The translations under genes were made by a program, and so were the position numbers. Positions 24,220-37,327 of a DNA stretch of 64,000 nucleotides are shown here, one piece after another. Position 1 is the stretch's first letter, and each line of letters opens with the position of its first letter. This stretch comes from Parastagonospora avenae f. sp. tritici 18332-5. Taxonomy: Eukaryota; Ascomycota; Dothideomycetes; Pleosporales; Phaeosphaeriaceae. Where the stretch lies: positions 589,556 through 653,555 of the forward strand of contig JAFJTR010000010.1 in NCBI GenBank assembly GCA_022559985.1, written 5' to 3'. The notes below the pieces were generated by a model that worked only from the letters and a program-made list of their open reading frames with translations, was not told where the DNA came from and did not search any database.

Positions 24220-27200
24220 CTAATGCTTGCTATACCATTTCCTCCACCACTCGTATAGTGCAATGCCGCCCGCAGTCTGGACATCTGTTCAAGAGGCGGT
24301 ACAGTTAGTGACCACGCAAAATTATATGAACTGAAGCACTTACTTAGACTCCTGGTCACACCCACAGTCCTGATTTCCACACAGCGATCAAGAGCCGCCA
24401 GAACCTCTGCACTAATGCCTCCCTTTTCGCTTCCAAGCACCAAAACACATTTTCGCGGTAAAATCCCAGAGCTAGCATTTTCAATGTCCTCAGTCCCTAT
24501 AATGCTACTCTGGTCCGTCTGCTCGATGCCAACAGCGACATAACCGTTTCTCTTCATGGCAAACAGGAAGTCCGGCACTCCTACAGCCTTAAGTTCATGG
24601 ATAGGGAGATGTTTCTCTGAGGTCACACTCGTGGCCTTGAAGTCCTTGTGCGCAGTTTGCCGCAAGTCTCCAATGTATAGGGCCTCCAGGCCGAAACTTT
24701 CAGCCACACGTGAGAGACCACCCACGTTAGTACAGTTTTCGATAAGTGACGCTACCAGGATTACAGAAGCTGGTCGCTGGTTCTGTTCGCTCGGTGGGCC
24801 GGAGTGCGGGTGTAGAGAACTCAGGTCAAAGCCGGATTTGGTCTGGAAGAAGGTTGGTGACACACCATTTGGTAGTCTGACGGCTTGTTGTGGCGCAGCA
24901 CGGGTCATTTGGTTGTCTATAACGCTCTTGAAGGCTATGGGCTCTCCCAACGGTATGCGCTCAGGTGGAACAGACACACCAGACATGCGATCGTCTTCCT
25001 GAAGTGCTATGAAGTCCTCATACGCAATTCGAGCTTTCTCTGGCGATTCGATAGTAAGATACTGGCCCTGGATTATGTTTACGAGCGTGAAGTCGTTTAC
25101 AGCATCCAGCTTCAAGGTTCGGATTGTCCATGGTGTGGCTTGGAACTTGTCCAGACTCCGGATAAAAGCGTCGAGATTTCGAACGGGCGGATTGTCTGTA
25201 ATTCTCCTCCAATTTCTACTTAACGCCAGATCGAACATGATTGGAATAGCATAATTCGACTGAAATACAGGGAATGAGAAGTCAGCAGTGTCTCACACGC
25301 GCTACTTCACTCAGCGACTTACCTCATGCCTTATCTGGACCTTCGGGCTTGCAGCTAAGGCTGTCAAATGGTTCATGTACGTGACAGAGAATTCCTCGCT
25401 CTCCAGCGGAGCCACTAAAACCGCCAACTTCATGACGCTTGCTATATGAGTCGAACTGTTCTCATCCAGCTTCGAGAAGTCTTCAAGAATCTGAGAAGCT
25501 TTGCCTGGACAGCGGTTGTATATCCGGGCTATGATCCATTCCAGTAGAAATCTGTAACGAGGCCACGCCTCAAGAGTCAAAGCGTGCCTAAGATGGTTCA
25601 AATATGCATCCGCATCGGATTCGGGTACACAGAAGTCGACTAGTAACAGCATAGCTTGTAGTTGAAGCACATTCTTCCACCTGCTTATGATTGGAGCTCC
25701 AGGACGTTGATTCTTCCACGGTTCGAGTAGGCTATCAAAAACCCGCTTGGCGACCTCTGTTTGCTGCTCGGGAAAGTGCTGTAGCAGGTCGAATATTGAA
25801 GCGTATGCATACCATTCTCTTGACCCATAATAAGCTTTGTAAGACCTGTGGGGTCGCGTTTGCTGGAGCTTCTCCGCAGCAACGACCTCGAACAAAAACT
25901 CGGATTTGATTGTTGGCGGATTGTTCAGGAAATGTAAGATGTATGTTTCGAGCTGAAGCACTTCAATGAACTCAGGATAGGCTAGGACTGCCCGGCGGAC
26001 TGACATTGCGAGCGTAGAAAGAATATATATTCTACCCTCAGCAAGGCGTTGAAGACGGTCCAGGGCCCTCAGGAGCAAAACACTCAAATCCTCGTCCGAT
26101 GTTGCCCCATCTAGCTCCGACTGTTGCGCAATGCAGACTTGTGCACAAGTAGGATGAAAAAGTAGATGGGGTATGTGTATGGCAACAGGTCTGATGAATT
26201 GCCGCCGGTCTACCTCCTCCCAGAAGGCATCTAGGATGAGATAGAGATCCGAATAACTGATTGCGGAAAACTGTGTCCGATCCAGTGTTCTCGTCAACTT
26301 CTCGCACATGGGCGCGAAGTTTTCCCCTTGGATGCAGTGGTGACGTGACGACACTAGGTCGTTGCGTATGTCTTGTAGCGTTATCGGACGATCTGCGCAT
26401 GAATCACTATTTTCCACCTCGACTTTTGACTCGACTGGTGCTGTCAATCTGAGCGATTCGTGTAGGATTTGCTGGTAGGCTGGCATGTCGTTGTCTCTCC
26501 AGCCTGGGCTGGTCAGATCACAGAGTTGTGTACAATAATCTTTGTATAAATCACCGGCGATCTCCGGAAGCCCTGGGAGACGTGAGACGCGCGAGATTTT
26601 GTCAATCTCAGTAGAAGTCAGGGGAGGGTGCAATGGTATTTCTTCTGCACACAATTGAAGACCCTTCACTAAGCCTTCCAAGAGGTACAGTATAGAGAAT
26701 TGGAACATCTTGCCTTCAGAATCGAGAATGAAGTCAAGCACGCCGATGATGACCGCTCGTCTATCGACTGCTGCTGCTTGCACGAAGATCGAATATGATT
26801 TGCTTGATTCGGTAGAACGAGTTGTTCTCTGGGAGTCATGGACAAACCGAGCAATGAGGTTTGACAAAGACATGCCATGTACTGAAACAGTACTCTCTCG
26901 AGTAGCGACAACGGTGGTTGTGAATAACTCACCCGTAGTAGCCCATGGAAGAAAGCCGTTGAGAAGAAATTGCGAATGTCCCTCGATATTGCCTTGAATC
27001 TATGCAACAGTTAGCTGCATGGTACGTCGTTATGATGTACGTCGAAATTGACCCACCTTTATGACATGTTCTATATACCAGTTGCCAATAAGCTTGCGGA
27101 CTCCATCCTGAACCATGGGGCTGAGGGCAGCTGACAGCAACGTACTTATCATCGTCGGCGTGAGTTTGGATTTGAGTAGTTTTGTCAATTCTGGTAGACA

Positions 27201-28466
27201 TGCCTGAACCTGGTTCACATATCGATCGAGTACAACTGTCTCGAAGAGGGCAGAGTACTGCTCGAAAGCCTTTAGATACGCAGCACGTTCGGAGAGGCGG
27301 AAACGCATGAACTCCGTATCTATGTCGCTATGCGCCGCAAGCAGTGACTGGCTAATGATCCCGATGCAGTACTTCCGCTGATCAGCGTATCCACATAGTA
27401 GGCCTGTACGAAGCCTCTCCCAATAGAGATTGTTTTGCAAACAGTCGAGTTGCAGGTTGTCGGTGACGGCTTGAGAGATCCATTGAAACCATGCTCGGAA
27501 GACCATACTTGGCTGCTTGCCTATCCTTGTGTCAGAAAGGCTCATAGTACAGTTTGCTGCGACGTAGCAGAGATAAAACTGATATATTGCCACACTATGA
27601 GAGTATATAGGCGGGCTTCTTGTAAGAGAGGTCGACTCACTTTTTGTATGATAGGTGAGCTCCACAGTGCTGAGCCGATCCCACACAGAGCTATCAATGA
27701 TGGAGCCCGACAACAGCACTTGTCCAGTGTTAGGTTCGACCTTCAGCCACGATGCAGTGTCCGTTGTAGTAGGTGCTACCACGACTGGTTCTCCTCTCTT
27801 CAAGAGCGAAAGAAGCGCAGAAATAGCATCAAGTGCGATTTCGGTTGTCGCGGGTAGGCCTACGAAGCGTGATAAGAGTTCTAGTGAGCCTTGATCAATG
27901 ATATGGTTGTGGCCACTCGGAAGCCAGTAAGAGCACTTGATAAGCGTCAAGTAGCTTGCTGCTGTACGAACAGCCCGTCGCAGGTTGCTCTCAGGTTCAT
28001 AATCATTATGCACATGCTCGTCATGAGTGTGTCCAGACAGCTGCGGCACCAGTGCAGCAAGGGCCCTGTTAATGTTGTTTCTGAAAAGCAGATCTGCAAA
28101 GGGACCGTCACTGCACAATATTTCGGCCAGTCTGTAGAGATGGTTTGAGTCTACTTTCTCGTGTGCAATGCGTACGAGAAGTAGGTCGCATAGTGACGCA
28201 CTGAGTGTTTGCCTCTCGACAAGCCGCGCTGCCGCACTTGCATCGTCTTGGTCCCGAGAAGCTGAGGATGATGGACTGGCGGACTGAGTGGTCTTGATTG
28301 AAGAAGCGGATTTGGCTGTGGCGTCTTCAGACGGCCTAAGCTTTATACACACCCTTAGAGTTTCGAGATCAAGCGGTTGCGCAGTCCTGAGTTTCTCCAG
28401 GCAAGAGTTGAAGGCCTGGACTTTCAACTCTTCACTAAGAAGGTCCAGTATGATGTTTGTGGTCAT
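24220..28466 (-). CDS. TRM3: tRNA (guanosine-18-2'-O)-methyltransferase Trm3
   Basis: Trm3 (human TARBP1) methylates the ribose of G18 in the D-loop of tRNAs. Five exons splice in phase: 28466-27057, 26999-26933, 26881-25323, 25259-24344 and 24284-24220, giving 4,017 nt and 1,338 residues. The long N-terminal part is an alpha-solenoid with the conserved IEGHSQFLLNGFLPWATT stretch, which spans exon 2 and anchors those splice sites. The last 170 residues form the SpoU (SPOUT) methyltransferase fold with its three motifs: NVGGLSRVAESFG, VLVLGSEKGG and RSLNVQTAGG. The third motif crosses the last intron. The C-terminus reads EWWRKWYSKH. Length and domain order match yeast Trm3. Divergent from the kinesin gene. 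Confidence 0.95.
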
Positions 28467-28940
28467 GACTGTTGTGCGACAGTGGGAGGCGTGCGTGCGC
28501 GAGGGTCAAGCTTCCAAGGTTTTTTTTGTCGCTCTGTGCGCCGAGGAATGCGCGCCAACTTTCCACCAGGTGAGCAGCGACAATCCTGAGCGCAATTCTT
28601 TTCGCACTCTATCACGGCCGGCCACGTCGCAAGCGCTGCACAATTGTTCGGGCGTCGAATCGTCTCATGGTTGTTGCGTCGAGAAACAATAGTCTGTGGG
28701 GTAAGCTGGTGACGTCGGTAGTTCTTTCCCTAGCAACGAGCTTTGTTTACGCTGAAAGAGGAAAGGCGCCGCCGGACCCCAACAGCGATCGCATCCATGC
28801 ACCTGCTATACAAGCAAAGGTCGCGGCAGCTGCTCCAGAACCTCTGTTTGCTGCTGGACGACATACTGGACCCAAGAATGTATTCGGGACACCACACCAC
28901 CGCTTCGGCGCCCTCATTGCGCGCATCCGAGCCCTATGCC
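28467..28940. promoter_or_regulatory. Divergent intergenic region of TRM3 and the kinesin gene
   Basis: The 474 bases between the TRM3 ATG and the preferred kinesin ATG include an in-frame upstream ATG at 28797 that would add 48 residues to the kinesin. A T-rich run is at 28520-28527. No other feature seen. Confidence 0.4.
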
Positions 28941-30767
28941 ATGATGGCTCCACTACCGCCTGCGACCGATGACCCGGGCAATGTCAAAGTCGTGGTGCGC
29001 TGCAGAGCCTTTGTGAGGCGAGGTTTGTTGCCAAATGGCGCTTGCGACGGACTGCTGGCTGACAGGAGCAGAGAAGGAAAAGGGCACGCGATGTCTCATC
29101 CGCATGGATCCCGCAACACAAAAGACCACGCTGCTGGCACCCGCCGACGACGAAAACACTTCAAACACGCGCCGAACCTATGACGACAAGGAATTCACCT
29201 TCGACCGCTCATACTGGTCGCACGACGAGTCCGATCCCCACTATGCACACCAAGAGGACGTCTACCGCTCCTTTGGCGAGGAGTTCCTGGACCACAACTT
29301 TGAGGGATACCACACGTGCATCTTCGCCTACGGCCAGACTGGCTCGGGAAAGAGCTACACCATGATGGGCACCCCAGACAACCCGGGCTTGATCCCGCGC
29401 ACGTGCGAGGAGCTCTTTGACAGAATCGCACATGAGCCACGGCCCGACACAAGCTACCACGTGCAGGTCTCCTACTTTGAGGTGTACAACGAGCATGTGC
29501 GCGATCTGCTCACTCCACGCACAACGCCTCCTATCTACCTCAAGATCCGCGAGAGCCAGAAAGATGGCGTCTACGTCCAAGGCTTGACCGAGACTGAGAT
29601 CAAGTCGTATGCCGACATTGAGCGCCTCTTGAGAGTCGGCGACCTGGTAAGATGTCCCTTCTTTGTATCCAGACCTCGCGACTGATCAGATTTTAGAGCC
29701 GAACAACTGCCTCCACCAAGATGAACGACACATCATCGCGATCCCATGCTGTTTTCACCATCCGACTCAGGCAGATTACTCACTCGTTGCTTTCGGATGA
29801 AACCATTGAACGTACCTCTCGCATGCGTCTCGTTGATCTTGCAGGTTCGGAGCGCGCCAAGTCGACAGAAGCCACCGGACAGCGCCTGAAGGAGGGAGGA
29901 CAAATCAACAAGTCGCTCACGACGCTTGGTCGTGTAATTGCTGCCCTCGCAGACCCCCGTCGACAGGGCGCCAAAGGACGACGACCGCGTGAAGTGGTTC
30001 CATACCGTGATTCGGTTCTGACTTGGCTTCTGAAGGATTCCTTAGGCGGCAACAGCAAGACTGCCATGGTCGCTTGTATCGCACCTGCAGATTATGAGGA
30101 AACTCTGTCAACGCTACGGTACGCCGACCAAGCGAAGCGCATCCGCACCCGTGCCTTGGTCAATCAGGACAGCATATCAGCTGCGCAGCGCGATGCGCAA
30201 ATTACAGAAATGGCGGAGCAGATACGCAGTCTACAAGTCAGTGTCAACGCTGCGAGTCAGCGCAAAAGGGAGGAGGCAACGGAACTCGAAGAATACCAAC
30301 GTCAAGTCGCGCTGATGCAGAGACTGATGGAGGAGAATCGGCAAATGTCAGCGGCGAAGATCAGGGCTCTCACTACCGAGGTCGAAGAGCTCCGCCCAGC
30401 AAACACTGCATTGCATGCTGAGATTGACTCTCTGCGTCGCCATCTGGCTCTTGCCCTGGGCGAACTCAAGAACCCTATTGTGCTACCTCCGCCCCGTTCG
30501 CTTGGCTCGCCCAACTTTGAGCAGGAGGACTGGTTTGGCGAGGGAGAGGGTAACGAGAAATCTGTCCCTGCACCCAGCGATGATGAAGGCAGTGATGATG
30601 ACTCAGACTCAGGCTACGATGAAGGAGATCACGACGAGCTGGCACAGGAGCTGCAAAACGAAGCACAGGACTTCCTGAAGGACCTGGGCCTCTTCCGGAA
30701 GAAGGTGGGCAGCGATGTCGAGCGATTTGGTTTGAAGGAGGCTCTGGCGGAAATGATGGGTCATTGA
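28941..30767 (+). CDS. Short kinesin-3-like motor protein
   Basis: A plus-end-directed microtubule motor for organelle or vesicle transport. Exons: 28941-29022, 29072-29646 and 29697-30767, giving 575 residues. The motor starts VKVVVRCRAF and has the P-loop AYGQTGSGKSYTMMG, switch I NDTSSRSHAVF and switch II DLAGSERAK. The RYADQAKRIR neck region is followed by a coiled coil (residues about 370-470) and an acidic tail. The motor most resembles kinesin-3 (Unc104/KIF1), but there is no FHA, long stalk or PH domain, so this is a short form comparable to fungal short kinesin-3 proteins. The first intron can end at 29065 or 29071, six bases apart and both in frame; I chose 29071 because it gives VRREKEKGTRCLI. 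An upstream in-frame ATG at 28797 is possible. Confidence 0.87.
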
Positions 30768-31113
30768 TACCGATTGTGACGGGGCTTGGGCTGGGTTTTG
30801 GATGATTTTATTACGAACGAATGCATGAGCGGAGGCGTTTCTGATTGGGCTAGTTCCCAGGAAAGGCAAATAGTTCCAGGGTTGAGCGTATTGCAAAGTA
30901 TGTAGGATAATAGTACAGTTACTATGACGATGATCAGGGCTGGGGCGAATGAAGTTAACGTTGGTGTTAGCGCGGCAGTATGCACAGACGCGCGGGTCGT
31001 GACCTCAACTTGGGCATACGGTAGCTGGGCCTCATCACATCACGTCTCTCCGCACGATAACATAACATGGCGACGACTTGACTGCGCGACATGATAGCCC
31101 AATAGCAATTGCC
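30768..31113. other. Spacer between kinesin and VPS16
   Basis: This 346-base stretch holds the kinesin 3' UTR and the VPS16 promoter. No TATA box, repeat or small gene is evident. Confidence 0.5.
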
Positions 31114-33753
31114 ATGTCGAAGCCAACCGCCAACTGGGAGAAGGTGGGCGACAAGTTCTATCGCAAAGTGCAGCTCTACACGGCCGTCTTCGATGCGGAC
31201 CTCGAGCTCGACAAGTACAATGTGGTGGGCGCCCCATACAGTGGCGCAGTAGGTGGGTATGCGGCCATGTCTTATCTTGCTAGGTGCAACAGTACTAACC
31301 AGTTGCCAACAGCCATCTTTCGCGATGAGGAGAAGCTGCACGCATACCGCGGGCCTGGCGCGTCCAAGTCGAGTATCGACATCTACAGCTGCGCCGGCAA
31401 GCTGATTCAGAGCATCAACGTACGGGCGCCTGCACATGTGACACTTGGTGAAGCTCCAACAGCATACTGACAGCTGCAGTGGGACAAGGGCGCCATCAAA
31501 GGCCTGGGCTGGTCCGAGGACGAAAAGCTGCTCGTCGTGACGGAAGACGGCACTGTGCGCTGCTACTACGACCTGCAGGGCGACTTTGTTCCCTTCACTC
31601 TAGGCCACGATGCGGACACGCTCGGCGTTGTCTCGTGCAAGTTCTACAGCACCGGCTTTGTCGCTCTGCTCAGCAACAACCACCTCATATCGGTCGCCTC
31701 GTACACGGAACCACGCCCGAAGCTGCTTGCCATCGCTCCGACCGAGCCCGTCGTATCGTGGAGCATCATACCGCCTGCGTACTCGCTCTCGCGCTCAGTC
31801 GAGGTCATCCTGGCCATCGGCACCACCCTCTATGTCGTCGATGCCACCGAGGCAGAAGACCGCAACTTTGATGCAGGCCCTTTTCGTCACATCAGTGTCA
31901 GCCCCCGCGCCGAATTCCTTGCCTTCTACACAGACGACGGCAAGGTGTGGGTCGTCAGCGGCGACTGGAGCGAGAAGCTCAGCGAGTACGACAGCAAAGT
32001 CAAGACGGTGCCCAAGGACATGCAGTGGTGCGGCTCCAACGCCGTAGCGCTAGCATGGGAGGACGAGATCCACCTGATTGGCCCCAAAAGCGCTGCTGCC
32101 AAATTCTACTACGACTCATGGGTGCATCTGCTGCCGGACGTTGACGGCATACGGCTCCTGACCAACGACGTTTGCGAATTCATCCAAAAGGTGCCCGACG
32201 AGGCCGTGGATGTGTTCCGCCTAGGATCCGATTCTCCAGCTGCAAACCTTCTGGAGGCTTCGTCTCTGTTGGAACAGAAGAGTCCCAAAGCTGATGATCT
32301 GATCCAGCTGATACGGCCGTCTCTCGCCGATGCTGTTGACACCTGCATCAAGGCGGCTGCACACGAGTACCAGATCCACTGGCAAAAGGCGCTGCTAAAA
32401 GCTGCCTCGTACGGCAAGTCGGTCTTGGACCTGTACTCGTCGGACGACTTCGTCGACACATGCGACACACTGCGAGTCCTCAACGCTGCGCGTTTTTACG
32501 AAATTGGCTTACCGCTCAGTTACGACCAATACCGACGCATGACCCCCGAAAAGCTCATTGAGCGTCTCACGAATCGCAATGAATACCTGCTTGCCTTGCG
32601 CGTAGCAGAGTACTTGCATCTACCGGCAAGCCGTATCCACGGACATTGGGCACAACAGAAGGTCCGCGTATCCACTGACCCCGAAGAAGAGATCTGCAGT
32701 CTCATTGTGAAAAAGCTACACGGGAAGCCCGGCGTTTCATTTGAGGAAATCGCCCGGGCCGCTTATGATGAGGGTCGCGTTCGTCTTGCGACAGAACTAC
32801 TCGACTACGAGCCGAGAGCCGGCAAGCAGGTACCCCTACTTCTGAACATGAAGGAAGAAAATATTGCCTTGGACAAAGCTATCGAGTCTGGCGACACTGA
32901 TCTTGTCTATCACGTCTTGCTGCATCTCCGTAAGAAGCTACCTCTAGCTTCCTTTTTCCGCGTCATCAACAGTAGACCTGTAGCCACTGCCCTTGTCGAA
33001 TCATCAGCCTGGGATCAGGACAGGGAGCTGCTGAAAGACTTGTTCTATCAAGACGACAGGAGACTAGACGGCTCAAATCTCTTGCTATCGGAAGCCCTCT
33101 CACAAAGTAGCTTGCATGCTTCGCTTGACAAGCTGAAATTAGCTAGCAAGTATTTGCAAGACTCTCGCGATGCTTCCGCCGTCTTCCAACGACAGGCCGT
33201 CGATGAAGCCGCAAAGCTTCTTCGCCTCCAGGAGACGTTCGAGAGAGATCTGGGTGTCCGGGACACTGCGGCTGCCACGCCCGGATCACAGCCGACCACT
33301 TTTATTGGGCTAAGTGCCCATGACACGATATTCCAGCTCATTCGTCAGGGTCACTCCAAGCGTGCACATAAAGTGCAGAGTGAGTTCAAGATCGCCGACA
33401 AAGCATACACGTATATCCGTCTTCGTGCCCTCGTTGCAGCGCGGCACTGGGTCGAGCTCGAAGAGTCTGCAAAGCAAAAGAAGAGCCCAATTGGGTGGGA
33501 GCCGTTCTTCAATGAAGTGCTTGCGGCAGGCAACACGAGGGTCGCAAGTGTCTTCATTCCCAAGTGTACAAATCTGCCGGTGACCGATAGAGTGGACATG
33601 TGGGTCAAGTGCGGTCTTTTCGTCAAGGCAGGGGAAGAGGCTTTCAAGGCCAAGGATCGAGCAATACTAGAGGACCTGAGGAGTAAAGCTGGGGGAAGTG
33701 CAGCGGTGGAGATTGAGAGACTCCTGGGCATGTTGCCCCAGGGAAGGAAATAA
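31114..33753 (+). CDS. VPS16: HOPS/CORVET core subunit Vps16
   Basis: Vps16 is a core subunit of the HOPS and CORVET tethering complexes that drive endosome and vacuole fusion, and it recruits the SM protein Vps33. Exons are 31114-31252, 31313-31419 and 31480-33753, with 60-nt introns; 839 residues, the family norm. The N-terminal half is a beta-propeller (WDKGAIKGLGWSEDEKLLVV, VRCYYDLQGDF). The C-terminal half is the alpha-solenoid Vps16_C region (ARFYEIGLPLSYDQY, LLDYEPRAGKQVPLLL, SRPVATALVE). The typical opening NWEKVGDKFYRK is encoded by exon 1. The start is the second ATG of the leader, chosen because the conserved N-terminus begins there. Confidence 0.95.
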
Positions 33754-34117
33754 TACCATACATTTTATCTTTGCAGACGACGTCGTCCTCGACCAATTTG
33801 CAGCATTTATTTGGCATGTGAGGCGATAGACGCACTCTGGACCCGAAGTTCATCCGAGCAGTTCCTTAAGAGCGGCTTATACTCCATGGTGCAGCAGCCA
33901 ATCATACAGCATATATGCTAGTCTGTGGAGTTTTCCCCGCATGGGCTGGGGTACCGCCTCGATCTGGTACATCGTCATCTCGGGGTTCGCTTGCCCGAGG
34001 TGTACGGCAATTGGTTATGGTAAAAATGCTTCAGACATGCGACTAGGATTTTAGCCATATAAACATCACAATGCATCAGCATTCCTGCATTCAGATGCGT
34101 CTGAATACATAGTCACG
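33754..34117. promoter_or_regulatory. GH78-like gene promoter with TATA box
   Basis: This 364-base spacer ends with a TATA-like CATATAAA at about 34056-34063, some 55 bases before the ATG of the rhamnosidase-like gene. The first half should be the VPS16 3' UTR. Confidence 0.5.
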
Positions 34118-36359
34118 ATGAAACTGCTCCCATACCTTTTATTTGCCTCTACGTCTCTGGCGATCCCCTATGAGCAATACATCCTTGCCCCTAAGTCACG
34201 AACACTTCATCCTATCTCTGTACACAACTCGAACGGCTGTGTCAGTAATCCGGAAGGTCTGACAACGACTTCATCCAATGGCACATGCACATTCGAAGGC
34301 GAGGCTGCCACAGCTTTCGACTTTGGAATCAACATTGCTGGCATCGTCACATTGAACGTCGCTGCAGTGTCAGATGAAAGCCAATACATCGGCGTCACAT
34401 TCTCGGAAAGCTCGCTGTGGGTATCAAACGCGTCGAGCGACGCTACGGCCGACGCAGGAAAAGACGAGACCCTGTGGTTCCACGTGACAGAACCTGGTCG
34501 ATACACTGCACCGAGAGAGAAAGAGAGGGGCGGATTCAGATACATGTCACTCATCCACAACGGCACTGGCAAGGTGGAAGTCGCTGCTGCTGAAGTCCAC
34601 TACACACCCATGCCACATTGGGAAGATGACGCGATTGGAAACTATACAGGGTACTTCCACTGTGATGGTAAGAACTTCGTGAAGGACTATTTATACGTTC
34701 ACCCAAGGTTGCTGACTTGGATGGTGCGCCATAGATGAACTACTCAATCGGATTTGGTACGCAGGCGCATACACCAACCAGATCTGCACCATTGATCCCC
34801 ACTATGGAAACGCTCTGATTCACATATTTCAAATCAATGCGTCCGTCTCGGATGCAACGAATGTGACATGGTACAACAACTACACAATCACGCAAGGCTC
34901 GTCTGCGCTTGTTGATGGAGCGAAAAGAGATCGCATCGTATGGGCTGGGGGTAAGTTGCTGTTTGAGTTTCCGGGGGTTAGGCATCAGACTGACTGAATT
35001 GCCAGACATGGCGATTGCCGTACCAGGCGTCGTGGTATCCACCAACGACATTATATCAATTGAAAACTCCTTGAACTCGCTGTTCGACTTGCAGAATGGG
35101 ACGACCGGGCAGCTTCAGTATGCCGGGAGTCCATTCCCGGCGATCTTGAGCTTCACATATCACCTATATACGCTGATTGGCGTGGCGGATCATTACTTGT
35201 ACACTGTAAGTCTGTGCGTTAAGCAATACCCCGGTCTCCAAGCCAATGCACATGGGATTTGAAGTGAGAAAGCAGTCTGAAGTATGCGGAGACTGACAGC
35301 GGATAGGGTGACATCGAGTATCTTTCCTCGCTTTGGTCCAAATGGAAATTTGCCCTTGAATTTTCTCTCTCCTTTATCGATGACTCCGGCCTCATGAACG
35401 TTACTTCGCCTTCCGACTGGCTGCGCTTCGGTATGGGCGGGCACAACATCGAAGCCAATTCGATCCTGTACTACACCATCAACCAAGGCATCCAGCTCGC
35501 GAGCGCGGTCAATGACACAGCCCCGGTTGCTAATTGGAAGTCTACAGCAGCGCGAGTGAAATCTGCTGCGAACGAATTATTGTGGGATGATGCAGTGGGC
35601 TTGTACAAGGACAATGAGACAACCACCTTGACACCCCAAGACGGAAACTCTTGGGCTGTGGTTGCCAATTTGACAGCGAACTCGTCGCAAATCGAGCAGA
35701 TCAGCAGCAATTTGGCAGGAAGATGGACAAAATACGGAGCACCTGCTGTCGAAGCCGCCGACGCCATCTCACCATTCATATCCGGATTCGAACTACAGGC
35801 TCATTTCCTCGCGCAAAACGCAAGCGCTGCGCTCGAGCTGATGCGGCGACAATGGGGGTTCATGCTAGATGACCCGCGCATGACCAATTCGACTTTCATC
35901 GAGGGGTATAGCACATCTGGAGAGCTACATTACGCGCCGTACCTCAACGATGCGAGAATCAGCCATGCACATGGGTGGGCGACAGGGCCAACGCCAAGCT
36001 TGACATCGTATGTAGCGGGAGTCCAATTGCTCCGCGCTGGTGGTAAAGAGTGGCGTATCGCGCCCGTGATGGGCGATTTGAAGCATGTAGACGCCGGTTT
36101 CAGCACCAGTCTTGGATTCTTCGGTGCGAAGACGCAGGTGACAGATGATGGGTTGGAAATGGAGTTTGAGACGCCGAAGGGTACCAGGGGTGAAGTCAGA
36201 GTGCCTTTGCTGGCATGCAAGGGTCGCATGACGATGCAAGACCAGGACGGTGGATGCGAGGATATGAATGCAGAGGTCGCTTCTGCAGATGTGGGATATA
36301 TTAATGTTGCGGATGTGGAGGGCGGCAGATGGAAGGTTGTGGTCGCCTGTGAGGACTGA
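34118..36359 (+). CDS. Secreted GH78-like alpha-L-rhamnosidase
   Basis: GH78 enzymes remove terminal alpha-L-rhamnose from plant glycosides and pectin side chains. Four exons join in phase: 34118-34667, 34735-34950, 35006-35205 and 35307-36359; 672 residues. Residues 1-16 are a signal peptide (MKLLPYLLFASTSLAI). The middle of the protein has the hallmark (alpha/alpha)6-barrel motif DGAKRDRIVWAGD, which spans the second intron, followed by barrel helices (SDWLRFGMGGHNIEANS, ELLWDDAVGLYKDN) and the late HAHGWATGPTPSL. The C-terminal beta-sandwich ends the chain. About ten Asn-x-Ser/Thr sites fit secretion. The usual glutamate of the RERLGW version is an aspartate here (KRDR), as in one fungal subgroup. 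Activity is inferred, not proven. Confidence 0.87.
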
Positions 36360-36534
36360 GCTTCATGGACAGGTGGTTTCAAGTCGACATGGTCGGACGT
36401 GGTCGTGGGTCAAATGTACATAGTGAATTGTCCAAAACGATCTATACCCTGCCGTACTGTACAGCGAAGTTGCGCGAGCAAAGTTGGTATTACATGCAAG
36501 AAGGGTCCTAACCATGCCACACCCTGTAGTGTTC

Positions 36535-37066
36535 CTATGGCCTCACGACTCGGAGGCCGTCTTTCGGGGGTGCGGCAGCCCGCTTGAACGACTGAATCTC
36601 GGTTAGCACTCGTCTATGCTTGAGCCAGGTGATGGAGAGAAACTGACGTTGTCACACTCTTCCCAGGCCCGTCCGGCACCAAATCCGAGACCAACAAAGG
36701 CCGGCCATGCGCGTCGCTTGAAGAGGAGGACAGAGAAGACGACACCGAAACCGAGGCCGAGGCCGGAGCGGATCATCATCGAGGAGAGACAGCGGTCCCA
36801 CTGGAGGTATCATGTCAGCGCTGAGGTAGTCTACAGCGAAGTACGGTAAATGCACGTGGGCATAGAGGATCGCGTGACGTTGCCATTGGCGGTCGCGAAG
36901 CCTCTTGGTAGCAGACTGAGGCTGCGTCATCGGCCATGTACCGCCATGCTGAGATATACCGTGGCTGTTGGCGCGGGAGTCGTACCTTCTCGTTCAACAG
37001 GGCTTCACTCATGGGGCGCGTGGTGCGCGGGATGGGTGCCACTGTCTTGGGCGATTCATCGGCCAT
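36535..37066 (-). CDS. MIC10: MICOS subunit Mic10
   Basis: Mic10 is the small inner-membrane protein of the MICOS complex that bends the membrane at crista junctions. Exons are 37066-36986, 36800-36648 and 36591-36535, giving 96 residues, the usual size. Exon 2 encodes both membrane hairpin arms with their glycine motifs (SGLGLGFGVVFSVLLF and VGLGFGAG) joined by the basic loop KRRAW; the family signature WDRCLSS precedes them. The third exon gives SFKRAAAPPKDGLRVV. The first intron is 185 nt, long for this genome. An in-frame ATG at 37207 would add 47 residues rich in His, Arg and Thr; I treat it as leader because known Mic10 proteins start near MADESPK. Divergent from URB2. Confidence 0.93.
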
Positions 37067-37327
37067 AGCTGTTGCTGTGTGGGTGCGGGAGACAATTGAT
37101 GGGTCGGACGCCGTGCTCGACGTGGTGTTGGTGGTGGGATGCGGTCGGCGGTGGATGTTGACGTCCTCGTGCCGGAGCTTGCAAGTGCCCAGGTCGAGTT
37201 TGGCCATGACCGCCAGCCTTGGCGGGTGTGGCTGCCCGGAGCCGGGGTCTGCTAGCTCTCAACTTTTTTTGACCTTCACCGAAGCCGTTGCGCTCGTGCA
37301 GCGACGAGATTTGATAGACGTTGTGAC
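37067..37327. promoter_or_regulatory. Shared divergent promoter of MIC10 and URB2
   Basis: These 261 bases separate the two start codons. Most of the interval is also open in the MIC10 frame back to an ATG at 37207. A T-run at 37264-37270 is the only simple-sequence feature. Confidence 0.45.
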
